From Sneathiella chinensis (lineage in GTDB: Bacteria > Pseudomonadota > Alphaproteobacteria > Sneathiellales > Sneathiellaceae): 64,000 nucleotides of DNA. The stretch lies in assembly GCF_012720115.1 (NCBI RefSeq), contig NZ_VNWN01000004.1, positions 124,001 to 188,000 on the forward strand, in the 5' to 3' direction. The notes beneath the pieces were generated by a model. That model did not search any database. It was not told the DNA's origin and saw nothing but the letters and a program-made list of their open reading frames with translations. Numbering within the stretch: the stretch's first letter is position 1; each line of letters opens with the position of its first letter. The translations under genes and the position numbers were made by a program. Below are positions 1 to 9,411 of the stretch, piece after piece.

Positions 1-547
1 GCTCCACCAGCGGGAAGGTGACGCCGGAATAGACGGTTTCCCCCCAGCCGAACCCAAGGCCTTCCCACAACATGCGCATGACCTTGGCCACGTTGGAATT
101 GGCATCCGGGTCGGACGCGCCCCGGCCAACCACGACCAGCATGGTTTCATGAAGGGGGACATCCCCGCCCGCAGCGTCCAGTGCCTCGCGGATACGCTCC
201 CCGGCGGCGCGGACCATTTTAAGGTCAATACCAAGTTCCCGCCCGTAGGAAATCTTCAGACCCTCATGCTGCGCCGCATAGGTATTCAGGACGGAGGGAA
301 TGTCGTTCTTGGCGTGACCGGCGGCAAACAGCATGCCCGGCACCGCCAGAATATGCTGGTGTCCACTTTCCCGCAGGCGGTCAAGACCATCACGGATAAT
401 CGGGGTGGCAAATTCCAAAAAGCCAGAGTCAACCTCATATTGCGGCAGGCGTTCGGCAATCCCGCGGGCCACGGCGGCGAATTCCGTCACGGCGCCTTCA
501 TCCCGGCTTCCGTGCCCGCAAACCATTACGCCAACTTTTTCAGTCAT
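1..547 (-). CDS. cbiX: CbiX-like sirohydrochlorin cobaltochelatase (3' end cut by window edge)
   Basis: Translated from ATG at 547 on the minus strand; the frame stays open to base 1, so the C-terminus lies outside. The N-terminus has the chelatase motif HGSRDEGA at residues 12-19, and further on PGMLFAAGHAKNDIP, whose His matches the second metal-binding His of CbiX. The family inserts Co2+ into sirohydrochlorin or a related early corrinoid without ATP. It is divergent from cbiB (119 bp apart) and lies in the cobalamin cluster. Because CobN, the late aerobic chelatase, is also present, its exact metal or substrate here is uncertain. Family assignment is firm; specificity is inferred. Confidence 0.85.
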   Translation of the reverse strand, partial: MTEKVGVMVCGHGSRDEGAVTEFAAVARGIAERLPQYEVDSGFLEFATPIIRDGLDRLRESGHQHILAVPGMLFAAGHAKNDIPSVLNTYAAQHEGLKISYGRELGIDLKMVRAAGERIREALDAAGGDVPLHETMLVVVGRGASDPDANSNVAKVMRMLWEGLGFGWGETVYSGVTFPLVE

Positions 548-665
548 TTCTTGCTCCACTTCCGGCCGGGAGTTCTTCCGGCATTAGACAATCCCGTTCT
601 TGTCGGGGATGAGGGGACGCCAGAATGCGGTTGACCTTGAAAGGGGCTGGCTGCATTTTGGCGGC

Positions 666-1670
666 ATGTTGTTTGATGTTCAGGTTTTGCTCGGCAGACT
701 TTCCGATCCCGCTACGCTGGCCGTGGCGGTTTTTGCATTGGACTGCCTGATCGGCGACCCGGCAGCGCTGTACCGCCGTATCTGGCATCCGGTTGTTGTT
801 ATCGGAAAGCTGATCAGCCTGTTCGAACAGGCGTTGAACCGACCGGTCTGGTCCAATCCGGCCCGCTTTACCGCGGGTCTGGTCACCACCTGTTGTGTTG
901 TATCCCTTGCCTTCTGGGTGGGGATGGGCGCGGTTCAGGTGACCCACTGGTTGCCAGAAACGATTGTCCTGCTTGTCCTTTTTGCCAGCAGTCTTGTGGC
1001 ATGGCGCGGCCTGCAGGACGGGGTTGCCCGGGTTGAGGCGGACTTGCGCCTTTCCTTGCAGGACGGGCGTGTGGCGGTCAGTCATATCGTGGGCCGGGAC
1101 CCGGCCAGTCTGGATGAAAGCGGTGTCAGCCGTGCCGCCATCGAAAGCCTGTCCGAGAATTTCTCGGACGGGACCACGGCCCCGCTGTTCTGGTTCCTGT
1201 TGCTGGGGCTTCCCGGCCTGCTGGCCTACAAGGCGGTGAATACGCTGGACAGCATGATCGGGCACCGGTCGGACCGGTACGAATATTTCGGCAAGGCCGC
1301 GGCCCGTCTGGATGATGTGGTCAATTTTGTACCCGCGCGCCTGACCGGCTTTCTGATTGTACTCGCCGCGTGGGTGACGCCGGGGGCCCATGGCAGCGCG
1401 GCGCTGCGGGGCCTGTTTCGGGATGCCGCCCATCACAAAAGCATCAATGCCGGTTGGCAGGAAGCGGCCATGGCCGGGGCGCTGGGCGTTGCGCTGGCGG
1501 GGCCGCGCCAATATGGCGGGACGCTGGTTGACGATGTCTGGATGAACCCGGAAGGCTGCAAAACCGCAAGTGCCGACGATATCCGCCTTGCCCTCAAGAT
1601 ATATCGGATGTGCGGTATTCTGCTGTTTATTCTGCTGGCCGGGATTGCGCTGGTTCATCTGCTCACCTGA
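666..1670 (+). CDS. cbiB: Adenosylcobinamide-phosphate synthase CbiB/CobD
   Basis: A 334-residue polytopic membrane protein of the CbiB family (CobD in alphaproteobacterial naming). It joins adenosylcobyric acid to aminopropanol or its phosphate. Family features seen: DCLIGDP near residue 28, the SHIVGRD segment, ESLSENFSDG, a central membrane stretch followed by KAVNTLDSMIGH, and the late NPEGCKTAS-type segment. I chose ATG 666 because the family usually starts just before the LxDCLIGDP region; an upstream in-frame ATG at 600 would add 22 untypical residues. Its 3' end overlaps the convergent cobQ by 8 bp. Confidence 0.93.
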   Translation: MLFDVQVLLGRLSDPATLAVAVFALDCLIGDPAALYRRIWHPVVVIGKLISLFEQALNRPVWSNPARFTAGLVTTCCVVSLAFWVGMGAVQVTHWLPETIVLLVLFASSLVAWRGLQDGVARVEADLRLSLQDGRVAVSHIVGRDPASLDESGVSRAAIESLSENFSDGTTAPLFWFLLLGLPGLLAYKAVNTLDSMIGHRSDRYEYFGKAAARLDDVVNFVPARLTGFLIVLAAWVTPGAHGSAALRGLFRDAAHHKSINAGWQEAAMAGALGVALAGPRQYGGTLVDDVWMNPEGCKTASADDIRLALKIYRMCGILLFILLAGIALVHLLT

Positions 1671-3135
1671 TCCTTTCGGCGATTTCCAGCATCCGGTCGA
1701 TCCGGGTGTGGGCTTCAAGATGGGCGGCCAGATCATCAAGGGCCTGTTCCACACCGGCATCGAAACTGTCCAGAAGCGGGGCGTCTGACCCGGTACGGTG
1801 CAGAAAGGCATGACGAAAGGCGTCATTGGCAAACAGACCGTGCAAATAGCACCCCATGACCCGCCGGTCCTTGGAAATGGCTCCGTCAGAGCCGGATTCA
1901 AGCTGCAGGAAGGGGGCTTTCAGGGCCGGGCCGGTGCATTCCCCCACATGCATGTGGTATCCCTGAACGGATGTGCCGGACAGGGTTTCCGTTCCCCCTT
2001 CCATCAGAAGCTTTTTCGAGCCGGTCAGCGTGGTCGTGAAATCCAGCAGTCCCAACCCTTCCACCTCGCGGAGGGAGCCTTCGATCCCGTCCGGGTCATG
2101 GAGGCGGCGGCCCAGCATCTGATAGCCACCACAGATGCCGACAAGGGTTCCCCCCTGCCTGACATGGGCGTGAATATCGATGTCCCAGCCCTGATCCCGC
2201 AGGAAGATCATGTCGGCAAGCGTGGCCTTTGAGCCGGGCAGGATGATCACATCCATCCCCGCCGGGATGGGGGTGCCGGGGCGGATCATTTCCACCTGAA
2301 CCGAGGGTTCCGCAAACAGCGGGTCGAAATCGTCGAAATTGGCAATCCGGGACAGGACGGGGATGGCGATCCTGACCGCGTCCCCGCCCCGCTTTCTGGC
2401 GGGCAGGGAGGCGGCATCCTCTGGCGGGAGCTTGCTGGCATCGTTGAAGAACGGCACCACGCCCATAGTCTCCATGCCGGTTTGTTCCGTAATAATGGTC
2501 AGGCCATCGTCGAACAGGCTGACATCACCGCGAAACTTGTTGACCAGATATCCTTTGGTGCGGTTTTTTTCACTGCCCGACAAAAGACTATAGGTGCCGA
2601 CCAGTTGGGCAATGACGCCGCCGCGGTCGATATCGCCGGTCAGGATAACGGGGATATCCGCCGCTTCGGCAAATCCCATATTGGCAATATCATTCTTGCG
2701 AAGGTTTACCTCGGCCGGGCTGCCCGCGCCTTCGATCAGGACAATATCGGCGCTGCCGGCAAGGCGGTGGAAACTTTCCAGCACCCGGTCCAGAAGGGTA
2801 TGTTTCAGGTCCTGATACTGCCGGGCCTTTACGTTGCCGACCATTTGCCCCTGCACGATGACCTGAGCCCCCACATCGGTTTGCGGTTTCAGCAGAACCG
2901 GGTTCATGTCATTGAGAAGCGGGGTCCGCGCCGCCCGGGCCTGCAGGGCTTGCGCGCGGCCGATCTCGCCGCCTTCACTGGTGACCGCCGCATTGTTGGA
3001 CATGTTCTGCGGCTTGAACGGCATGACCCTGAGGCCCCGATTGCTGAGGGCACGGGCCATCCCCGCGACAAGCAGGGACTTGCCAACGTCGGAGCCGGTG
3101 CCCTGTATCATCAGGGCTTTCGGGTGGGGTGCCAT
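1663..3135 (-). CDS. cobQ: Cobyric acid synthase (glutamine-hydrolysing)
   Basis: A 490-residue CobQ that amidates four carboxylates (b, d, e, g) of adenosylcobyrinic acid a,c-diamide, using ATP and glutamine. The N-terminal dethiobiotin-synthetase-like domain begins with the ATP-binding loop QGTGSDVGKS (residues 11-20). The C-terminal class I glutamine amidotransferase domain has its nucleophile Cys335 in GICGGYQMLG and a downstream CYLHGLF His. Length is usual for the family. It is the last gene of the cobW-cobN-cobO-cobQ operon, starting 2 bp after the cobO stop, and ends convergently against cbiB. Confidence 0.96.
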   Translation of the reverse strand: MAPHPKALMIQGTGSDVGKSLLVAGMARALSNRGLRVMPFKPQNMSNNAAVTSEGGEIGRAQALQARAARTPLLNDMNPVLLKPQTDVGAQVIVQGQMVGNVKARQYQDLKHTLLDRVLESFHRLAGSADIVLIEGAGSPAEVNLRKNDIANMGFAEAADIPVILTGDIDRGGVIAQLVGTYSLLSGSEKNRTKGYLVNKFRGDVSLFDDGLTIITEQTGMETMGVVPFFNDASKLPPEDAASLPARKRGGDAVRIAIPVLSRIANFDDFDPLFAEPSVQVEMIRPGTPIPAGMDVIILPGSKATLADMIFLRDQGWDIDIHAHVRQGGTLVGICGGYQMLGRRLHDPDGIEGSLREVEGLGLLDFTTTLTGSKKLLMEGGTETLSGTSVQGYHMHVGECTGPALKAPFLQLESGSDGAISKDRRVMGCYLHGLFANDAFRHAFLHRTGSDAPLLDSFDAGVEQALDDLAAHLEAHTRIDRMLEIAERIR

Positions 3136-3137
3136 GA

Positions 3138-3770
3138 TTAGAACTCGATTCCGACCTGAGCCTTCACGCCGGAGCGGAAGGGATGCTTGATCTGGGTCAT
3201 TTCGGTGACCAGATCGGCGGCATCAATCAGTTCGTCCTTGGCGTTGCGGCCGGTGACAACCACATGCAGCTTTTCAGGCTTGTTCTTCAGGAATTCAACG
3301 ACCTTGTTAAGATCAAGGCTGTCATAACGGAGAACAATATTCAGTTCATCCAGAATGATCATGTCAAATTCCGGGGTGTCGCTGCGGCAGGCCTCGATCA
3401 TGGCAGTGGATTTCTCCCACGCCTTTTCTGCGGCTCGGATATCGCGCTCCCGGTCCTGTGTTTCCCATGTGAAACCCTCGCCCATGGTGTGGATTTCGAT
3501 ATTGTCGGGGAAGGCCTCAAGAACCTTGCGCTCGCCGGTTTCCCACTTGCCTTTGACAAACTGGACCACGCCCACCTTCATGTCATTGCCGATGGCGCGG
3601 GCGGCAAGCCCGAAGGCCGCCGTGGATTTCCCCTTGCCCTTGCCCGTATGAACAATCAGCAGGCCTTTTTCGATGGTTTTCGTGGCCAGCATCTTGTCCC
3701 GTGCGGCTTTCTTCTTGCGGGCTTTCTCATTGGCGCGCTCCAGCTCTTCGGGGCTCAGTTTCCTATCCAT
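3138..3770 (-). CDS. cobO: Cob(I)yrinic acid a,c-diamide adenosyltransferase CobO
   Basis: A 210-residue CobO/BtuR/CobA-type ATP:corrinoid adenosyltransferase, which makes the Co-carbon bond to 5'-deoxyadenosine. A charged N-terminal helix is followed by the P-loop HTGKGKGKST at about residues 41-50, then VQFVKGKWETGE and the Walker-B-like IILDELN, all typical of the family. The ATG overlaps the end of cobN by 8 bp, so translational coupling is likely. It lies in the riboswitch-led operon. Confidence 0.95.
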   Translation of the reverse strand: MDRKLSPEELERANEKARKKKAARDKMLATKTIEKGLLIVHTGKGKGKSTAAFGLAARAIGNDMKVGVVQFVKGKWETGERKVLEAFPDNIEIHTMGEGFTWETQDRERDIRAAEKAWEKSTAMIEACRSDTPEFDMIILDELNIVLRYDSLDLNKVVEFLKNKPEKLHVVVTGRNAKDELIDAADLVTEMTQIKHPFRSGVKAQVGIEF

Positions 3771-6700
3771 GTGCTGTCTCCGCTTTCAAGGCCTCTATCT
3801 GGCCATATAGACTGTTCCTTCGAGGGGACCAGAGGCCGCGTTCAATGGCCTCCTGAAACCTGTCGATCATGTCCTGCAGGGCGTCGGGGTTGTTGTCCCG
3901 GATGAAGTCCCGCACGGTCTCGTCACCGATATAGGCATCGAACAGGGCCTCGAAATGGTGATCTTTAACCGCATGGGCCGTCGCCGCAAAGGCAAACAGG
4001 TAATCGACAGTTGCGGACATTTCAAAGGCCCCCTTGTATCCGTGGCGCATCACGCCCTCGATCCATTTGGGGTTGGCGGCGCGGGCCCGGACGACCCTGC
4101 CGATTTCCGCTTCCAGTGTCCTGATTTTCGGGCTTTCCGGACGGGAATGGTCGTTGTGGTAAACGGACGGCTGCGATCCCGTCACATGCCGGATGGCCGC
4201 TGTCACGCCGCCCTCGAACTGGTAGTAATCGTCACTGTCCAAAAGGTCGTGTTCCCGGTTGTCCTGATTGTGAACCACCGCATCAATCCGGCCAAGCCGC
4301 CGTGTAAACACATCATGGGCGGCCTTGCCATCCGCACCGGCACCATAGGCATACCCACCCCATGCGATATAGGCGCGGGCAAGATCGCCCTCATCGGACC
4401 ATCCTTTTTCGTCAATCAGGGCCTGCAGCCCCGCCCCATAGGCGCCGGGCTTTGATCCGAACAGGCGGTAGGACGCCCGGCGTTCCGCCTCGGCCTGATC
4501 CAGCCCGTCCTGAAGCAGAAGGGTGGTATCCTCTGCCACACGGGCGGCCAGCGGATTGGTGGCGGGATCCTCATCCAGCTTGGCGACGGCGCGGGCCGCG
4601 CTGTCAAACAGGGCCATTTGCTGGGGAAAAGCATCGCGGAAAAAGCCGGACACCCGCAAGGTCACGTCCACCCGTGGCCGGTCCATGATGGAGGCAGGCA
4701 GGATTTCAAAACCGACCACCCGGTTGGAAGCCGTGTCCCATTTGGGGCGAACCCCCATCAGGGCAAGGGCCTGCGCAATATCATCGCCGCCCGTCCGCAT
4801 GTTGGCGGTGCCCCACGCACTCAGGATCATGGATTTGGGCCATTCGCCATGTTGCTGGCGATAGTGGCGGATCAGCATGTCGGCGGATTTCCAGCCCAGT
4901 GTCCATGCGGTAGGCGTGGGAACGGCCCGGCTGTCGACCGAGAAGAAATTCCGCCCCGTTGGCAGGACATCGTTTCGCCCACGGGTCGGGGCACCGGACG
5001 GGCCGGGGGCGACAAACCGCCCGGCAAGACCTGTCAGAAGGCCATTTATTTCTGCCCGCCCGCATTGTTCAACCACGGGACGCAGGTGGTTGTCGATGCC
5101 GTCAAGAACGGCTTGGGTCTGTTTCCATTCCGGTTGGGCCTGCCGTGCCCCTGAAACAAGGTCAGCGGCCAGTTCTTCAAGACGTTCAACCGTATCGCCA
5201 TTGGTGCGCCAGCGGCCCGCATCGTTGTTCAATGCCGCAGGCTGTGGCCCGGCCCAAGGGTCGCCCAACCGGCAATCCAGCGGGTCAAACTCAAACTCTG
5301 ATCCCAGTGCAAGGTCTTCGGCCAAGGCCCGGATGAGCGAGGCATCCTTGCCCTTGCCGTCATTGCGGGGGATGCGAACAAGGGCGACTAGAAGGTCCAC
5401 CAGCAGCCGACCTGCCGGGGCCTGACCAAAGACATGCAACCCGTCGCGGATTTGCAGCTCCTTCAATTCGCACAGGTAATTGTCCAGCTTGGACAGTTGC
5501 TCTTCTTCCTCGTCATTGGCGCTGATGCCGCAGTCGATATCCACACCGGATATCTGGGTCAGTTCCAGAATTTGCTGCCGCAACAGGCGGATACGCCGGG
5601 GGTCCACACCGGCTGCCTCGTAATATTCGTCGACCAGCCGTTCCAGATCGGCCAGCGGGCCATAGCTTTCCGCACGGGTCATGGGCGGTGTCAGATGGTC
5701 AATGATCACGGCGGCGGCGCGGCGCTTCGCCTGCGTCCCCTCGCCGGGGTCGTTGACAATGAACGGGTAGATATGGGGGGTCGGGCCAAACACGGCCTCG
5801 GGGAAGCAGGTTTCCGACAGGGCCAGCGATTTCCCCGGCAACCATTCCATATTCCCGTGCTTGCCCATATGCACGATGGCGCCGACCTTTTGGAGGGTGG
5901 TCAACCAGATATAGAAGGCAAAATATCCGTGCGGCGGGACAAGGTCGGGATCGTGATAGCTGGAGACGGGGTCAATGTTATATCCGCGTGCCGGCTGTAT
6001 CCCGACAATGACCTTGCCAAAGGAAATCAGCGAAAGATGGAACGCCCCCTCATGGAAGAAGGGATCCCTTTCAGGATCGCCCCAGCGGGCGGAAACCTGT
6101 TCCCGGACCGAGGGCGGCAATGCCTCGAAGGCCTTCAGATAGTCGGGCAGGGACAGGCGGATATCACTGATCCGGGATTTTCCCTCGTTTCGGTCATTGG
6201 TGGGGCCGGATAAAAGCCGGTCAATCAGGTCGTTCCCGGTTTCGGGAATGCCGGAAATGTCATATCCCGCCTTGGCAAGCGCCGTCATGACCTCGATGGT
6301 GCCCGCGGGCGTATCAAGGCCGACACCATTGCCGATCCGGCCGTTTTTGTTGGGGTAATTGGCAAGGACAAGGGCAATGGCCCTGTCTTCGGCAGGGGTA
6401 TTTCTCAGGCGTGCCCAGTTGGCGGCCAGAGCCGCCACAAAGCGGATGCGGTCCGGCACGCTTTTATAGGCGACGATGCTGGTTTCCGTCTCCCCGTCAA
6501 AACCGGCATCAGCCTTGAAGGATACGGCCCGGCTCAGGACCCGGCCATCCACTTCCGGCAGGGCCACATTCATGGCGATATCGCGGGCGGAAAGACCTCT
6601 GATACCATTGCGCCATCCGTCTTCATTGCCGCCAGAGAAAATCACCTGCAGGACCGGGCAGTCGGCCCCGTCAAACGGGGTTTCCTTGCGCTGCCCGGAC

Positions 6701-7518
6701 GGGCTGGAAACGGCAAAGCCGGTGGCGTTCAGAATGACCGACGGGGTCGTTTCAGTCAGAAGTTCCGTGACGATCCCCGCCGAAACCGGGTCTTTCAGGC
6801 TGGTCACATAGAGCGGCAGCGGGTTGAGGCCCCGATCCGCCAGCGCGCTGATCAGGTCGTCAACGGGCGCAAGGTTGTTCGCCTGATAGAGGGCGCGGTA
6901 AAACACGATGGCGCAGACGGCCCCATCCGGTTGCCAGCGGTCCCGTATCAGGTCGAGGCCGGGGGTGGTCAGGCCCGGCCAGTAAAGACCGGCTTTCAGA
7001 AGCGGTCGGGGTTCCTGCCAGTTGGCGGGGCCACTAATCAGGAAGTGACAGTATTTCAGGGCCTGCCGGTAATTCTCTGCGCCGCCTTCCACCAGATATT
7101 GCCACAGACGATGGCTGTCTTCACGGGGCAGGGTGTTCAGGCCGGTCAGTTCCTCGTCGGGTTGATCGTCTCCCGGCAGGAAGGCCAGCTTGATCCCGTT
7201 CCGGCGGCAGCATTCGGTGATCTGCTCCACACCATAGGGCCAGTAATTCACGCCGCCCAGCAGGCGGATGACAACCAGTCGGGCCTGACTGATGATTTCT
7301 TCCACATAGATATCAACGGACAGGTTGTGCGCAAGCTGCATGTTGTTGGCAAGACGCAACGAGACGTCGAAACCCTCCAGGTCCCGGCGGGCGACCGCCA
7401 GGCTGGAAAGTTCCGTATCGGCGGCGGACAGGAAGACAATATCGCCCGGACTTTGTCCCAGATCGACAGCTTCAGACCCGTCCGTAATGGTGCCGGGAGT
7501 TGCGGCCAGCAGGTGCAT
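3763..7518 (-). CDS. cobN: Cobaltochelatase subunit CobN
   Basis: A 1251-residue CobN, close to the usual size for the large subunit of the ATP-dependent aerobic cobaltochelatase that inserts Co2+ into hydrogenobyrinic acid a,c-diamide. Recognisable family segments include YHDPDLVPPHGYFAFY, HMGKHGNMEWLPGK, and near the C-terminus ATVDYLFAFAATA. CobN works with the AAA+ pair CobS and CobT, which are not in this window and must lie elsewhere if the aerobic path operates. It starts 2 bp after the cobW stop and overlaps cobO. Confidence 0.97.
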   Translation of the reverse strand: MHLLAATPGTITDGSEAVDLGQSPGDIVFLSAADTELSSLAVARRDLEGFDVSLRLANNMQLAHNLSVDIYVEEIISQARLVVIRLLGGVNYWPYGVEQITECCRRNGIKLAFLPGDDQPDEELTGLNTLPREDSHRLWQYLVEGGAENYRQALKYCHFLISGPANWQEPRPLLKAGLYWPGLTTPGLDLIRDRWQPDGAVCAIVFYRALYQANNLAPVDDLISALADRGLNPLPLYVTSLKDPVSAGIVTELLTETTPSVILNATGFAVSSPSGQRKETPFDGADCPVLQVIFSGGNEDGWRNGIRGLSARDIAMNVALPEVDGRVLSRAVSFKADAGFDGETETSIVAYKSVPDRIRFVAALAANWARLRNTPAEDRAIALVLANYPNKNGRIGNGVGLDTPAGTIEVMTALAKAGYDISGIPETGNDLIDRLLSGPTNDRNEGKSRISDIRLSLPDYLKAFEALPPSVREQVSARWGDPERDPFFHEGAFHLSLISFGKVIVGIQPARGYNIDPVSSYHDPDLVPPHGYFAFYIWLTTLQKVGAIVHMGKHGNMEWLPGKSLALSETCFPEAVFGPTPHIYPFIVNDPGEGTQAKRRAAAVIIDHLTPPMTRAESYGPLADLERLVDEYYEAAGVDPRRIRLLRQQILELTQISGVDIDCGISANDEEEEQLSKLDNYLCELKELQIRDGLHVFGQAPAGRLLVDLLVALVRIPRNDGKGKDASLIRALAEDLALGSEFEFDPLDCRLGDPWAGPQPAALNNDAGRWRTNGDTVERLEELAADLVSGARQAQPEWKQTQAVLDGIDNHLRPVVEQCGRAEINGLLTGLAGRFVAPGPSGAPTRGRNDVLPTGRNFFSVDSRAVPTPTAWTLGWKSADMLIRHYRQQHGEWPKSMILSAWGTANMRTGGDDIAQALALMGVRPKWDTASNRVVGFEILPASIMDRPRVDVTLRVSGFFRDAFPQQMALFDSAARAVAKLDEDPATNPLAARVAEDTTLLLQDGLDQAEAERRASYRLFGSKPGAYGAGLQALIDEKGWSDEGDLARAYIAWGGYAYGAGADGKAAHDVFTRRLGRIDAVVHNQDNREHDLLDSDDYYQFEGGVTAAIRHVTGSQPSVYHNDHSRPESPKIRTLEAEIGRVVRARAANPKWIEGVMRHGYKGAFEMSATVDYLFAFAATAHAVKDHHFEALFDAYIGDETVRDFIRDNNPDALQDMIDRFQEAIERGLWSPRRNSLYGQIEALKAETAHG

Positions 7519-7520
7519 GA

Positions 7521-8555
7521 TTAACCCTGCAGGAAGCGGGTAATGGCGTTGGCATCCAGACCATGTTCGCCAATCACGACAAGGCGGCTGCTCCGGGGCT
7601 CATCCGTGTTCCATTCCCGGTCGAAATAATGCTGGATCCGGTTGCCGACGCCCTGCACCACAAGGCGCATATCCTTGCCTTCAAGGGCGATGAACCCCTT
7701 AATGCGCAGAATGCCATGATCCTCGATGGCGGTTTTCAGTTTGCTGACCAGTTCCTCAATCGAGGTGGGGTTGGGCAGTTCCAGAACAAAGCTGTCGAAA
7801 TCGTCATGTTCGTGGTCGTCCTCGCCGTCGTGGTGGGACTTGCGGATATCAAGATCGTCTTCCGCGGCGGCACCAATGCCAAGCAGGACAGCACTGTCAA
7901 TCAGGCCGTGGCTGGCCTTCACCAGCTTGACGGAGGGGCGCAAGCGGGCCCGGATTTCAGCGGTTGCCGTCTCAAGGCCCGGTTCGTCCAGCAGGTCCGA
8001 CTTGTTCAGGATGACAAGATCGGCGCAGTTGATCTGGTCCTCGAACAGTTCCTCAAGCGGGCTGTCATGATCCAGATTTTCATCCGCCTCGCGCTGGGCC
8101 TGAACCGCATCAGGATTGCTGGCGAACAGACCATCCCGATAGGCGGGGCCATCAATCACCGTGACAACACCGTCAACGGTCACCTGTGTGCGCACTTCCG
8201 GCCAGCCAAAGGCCCGGACAAGCGGCTTGGGAAGGGCAAGGCCGGATGTCTCGACAATGATGTGGTCGGGCCGGTCAGGCCGGTCCAGAAGGGACTGGAT
8301 GGTGGGCAGGAAGTCATCAGCCACGGTACAGCAGATGCAGCCGTTGGCCAGTTCCACGATATCCTCTTCGCTGCAGTTCTCATTGCCGCAGCCTTTCAGA
8401 ACCTCGCCATCCACGCCAAGGTCACCAAATTCGTTGATAATCAGCGCCAGGCGCTTGCCATTGGCATTTTCAATCAGGTTGCGGATCAGGCTGGTTTTGC
8501 CTGCACCCAGAAAACCGGTAATGACGGTCGCGGGAATTTTTTGGGTCATGGTCAT
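7521..8555 (-). CDS. cobW: CobW-type GTPase metallochaperone of the cobalamin operon
   Basis: COG0523/CobW family G3E GTPase. From ATG 8555 it has 344 residues: P-loop GFLGAGKTS near residue 13, the metal site GCICC, a guanine-specificity NKSD, an acidic His-rich linker (HHDGEDDHEHDD) and the C-terminal CobW domain. CobW is thought to supply Co2+ to the chelatase. An AGGA lies 9 bp before ATG 8555. The frame is open upstream to an ATG at 8690 that has GGAGG 3 bp ahead; that start would add 45 residues, Pro-rich and carrying CLCH. I prefer 8555 on family length. First gene after the cobalamin riboswitch. Confidence 0.93.
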   Translation of the reverse strand: MTMTQKIPATVITGFLGAGKTSLIRNLIENANGKRLALIINEFGDLGVDGEVLKGCGNENCSEEDIVELANGCICCTVADDFLPTIQSLLDRPDRPDHIIVETSGLALPKPLVRAFGWPEVRTQVTVDGVVTVIDGPAYRDGLFASNPDAVQAQREADENLDHDSPLEELFEDQINCADLVILNKSDLLDEPGLETATAEIRARLRPSVKLVKASHGLIDSAVLLGIGAAAEDDLDIRKSHHDGEDDHEHDDFDSFVLELPNPTSIEELVSKLKTAIEDHGILRIKGFIALEGKDMRLVVQGVGNRIQHYFDREWNTDEPRSSRLVVIGEHGLDANAITRFLQG

Positions 8556-8714
8556 TGGAAACAGTCCTGACGTTGGGGGAGGGGATGAGGCAATAGCAGG
8601 AGGGACCGCGCCTGACGGGTCAGGGCGATAGGAAACAGGGTGGCAGAGACACTGCCGGTCTTGTGGACTGCGTGTTGGCAAGTCATCCATGATCCTCCGT
8701 CATGTGGTGTTATT

Positions 8715-8880
8715 GTCGGGGATGGCAGGTCTCCTGGCTTGCAAATGGCATCTGTGCCGGCCTTCCCGAAAATCTTCAGTGGCGAGTGGCAAAGACTAGT
8801 TGCTTACAGTTGCGGGGACAGCTGCGGAATTGATCAAGGATCGCACCGCATTCCCTTTTTAATCCCGAAATTCGGGAACC
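8715..8880 (-). promoter_or_regulatory. Cobalamin riboswitch (B12 element) upstream of cobW
   Basis: Read on the minus strand, this leader contains the conserved blocks in order: GGGAA followed by GCGGTGCGA, then CCGCAGCTGTCCCCGCAACTG, then GCCACTG, GGGAAGGC, and the B12 box AGCCAGGAGACCTGCC near 8722-8738. Such elements bind adenosylcobalamin and lower expression of the downstream operon, here cobW-cobN-cobO-cobQ. The expression platform between 8714 and the cobW start was not resolved by eye; sequestration of the GGAGG near 8693 is a possibility. Confidence 0.93.
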
Positions 8881-8994
8881 ATCGGTGACGGACGCTACGG
8901 ATGTTGGAGGATTCTGTCAATTCAATAAGTGACAACAGGGGGTCTTTTGCCTATTTTCCCAAGTTCCGTATTTTTCCTGTTCAGGAGGACAGTC

Positions 8995-9411
8995 ATGCCC
9001 CCATTCCATCTGGCTTTTCCGGTCATGAATATCGAGGATACCCGCCGTTTCTACGTGGATATTCTGGGATGCAAGGTCGGTCGTGAGGCTGAAAAATGGA
9101 TTGATTTCGATTTTTTTGGCCACCAGATTTCCGCCCATGTGAAGCCTGAGCAATGCGAAGCCGTTGAAACCAACGCGGTGGATGGGGACAATGTGCCGGT
9201 ACGCCATTTCGGGGCAGTTCTGGAATGGTCCGACTGGGAAGCCCTGCGTGACAAGGTCGCTGCCAGCGGTACCGCCTTCCTGATTGAACCCCGTATCCGG
9301 TTTGAAGGGCAGGCAGGCGAACAGGGGATCTTTTTCCTGCATGATCCGTCCGGGAATGCGATGGAATTCAAGACCTTCAAGAATATGGACAGCCTGTTCG
9401 ACCGGGGCTAA
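8995..9411 (+). CDS. VOC/glyoxalase-family protein
   Basis: A 138-residue single-unit vicinal-oxygen-chelate protein (glyoxalase/bleomycin-resistance fold). It starts PPFHLAFPV, with the metal-ligand-type His early, has NIEDTRRFYVDILGC, and ends with FFLHDPSGNAMEFKTF, the usual Glu-containing last strand. ATG 8995 is preceded by AGGAGG at the right spacing. These proteins are metal-dependent lyases, isomerases or dioxygenases; the substrate cannot be told. It sits between the riboswitch and cobC, convergent with cobC (4 bp overlap). No link to cobalamin is apparent. Confidence 0.82.
   Translation: MPPFHLAFPVMNIEDTRRFYVDILGCKVGREAEKWIDFDFFGHQISAHVKPEQCEAVETNAVDGDNVPVRHFGAVLEWSDWEALRDKVAASGTAFLIEPRIRFEGQAGEQGIFFLHDPSGNAMEFKTFKNMDSLFDRG

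Noticed and set aside
540-1901. A long minus-strand frame over cbiB
   Set aside because: It lies opposite an unmistakable cbiB and its translation is Gln/Arg/Pro-rich without motifs; a shadow frame in GC-rich DNA.
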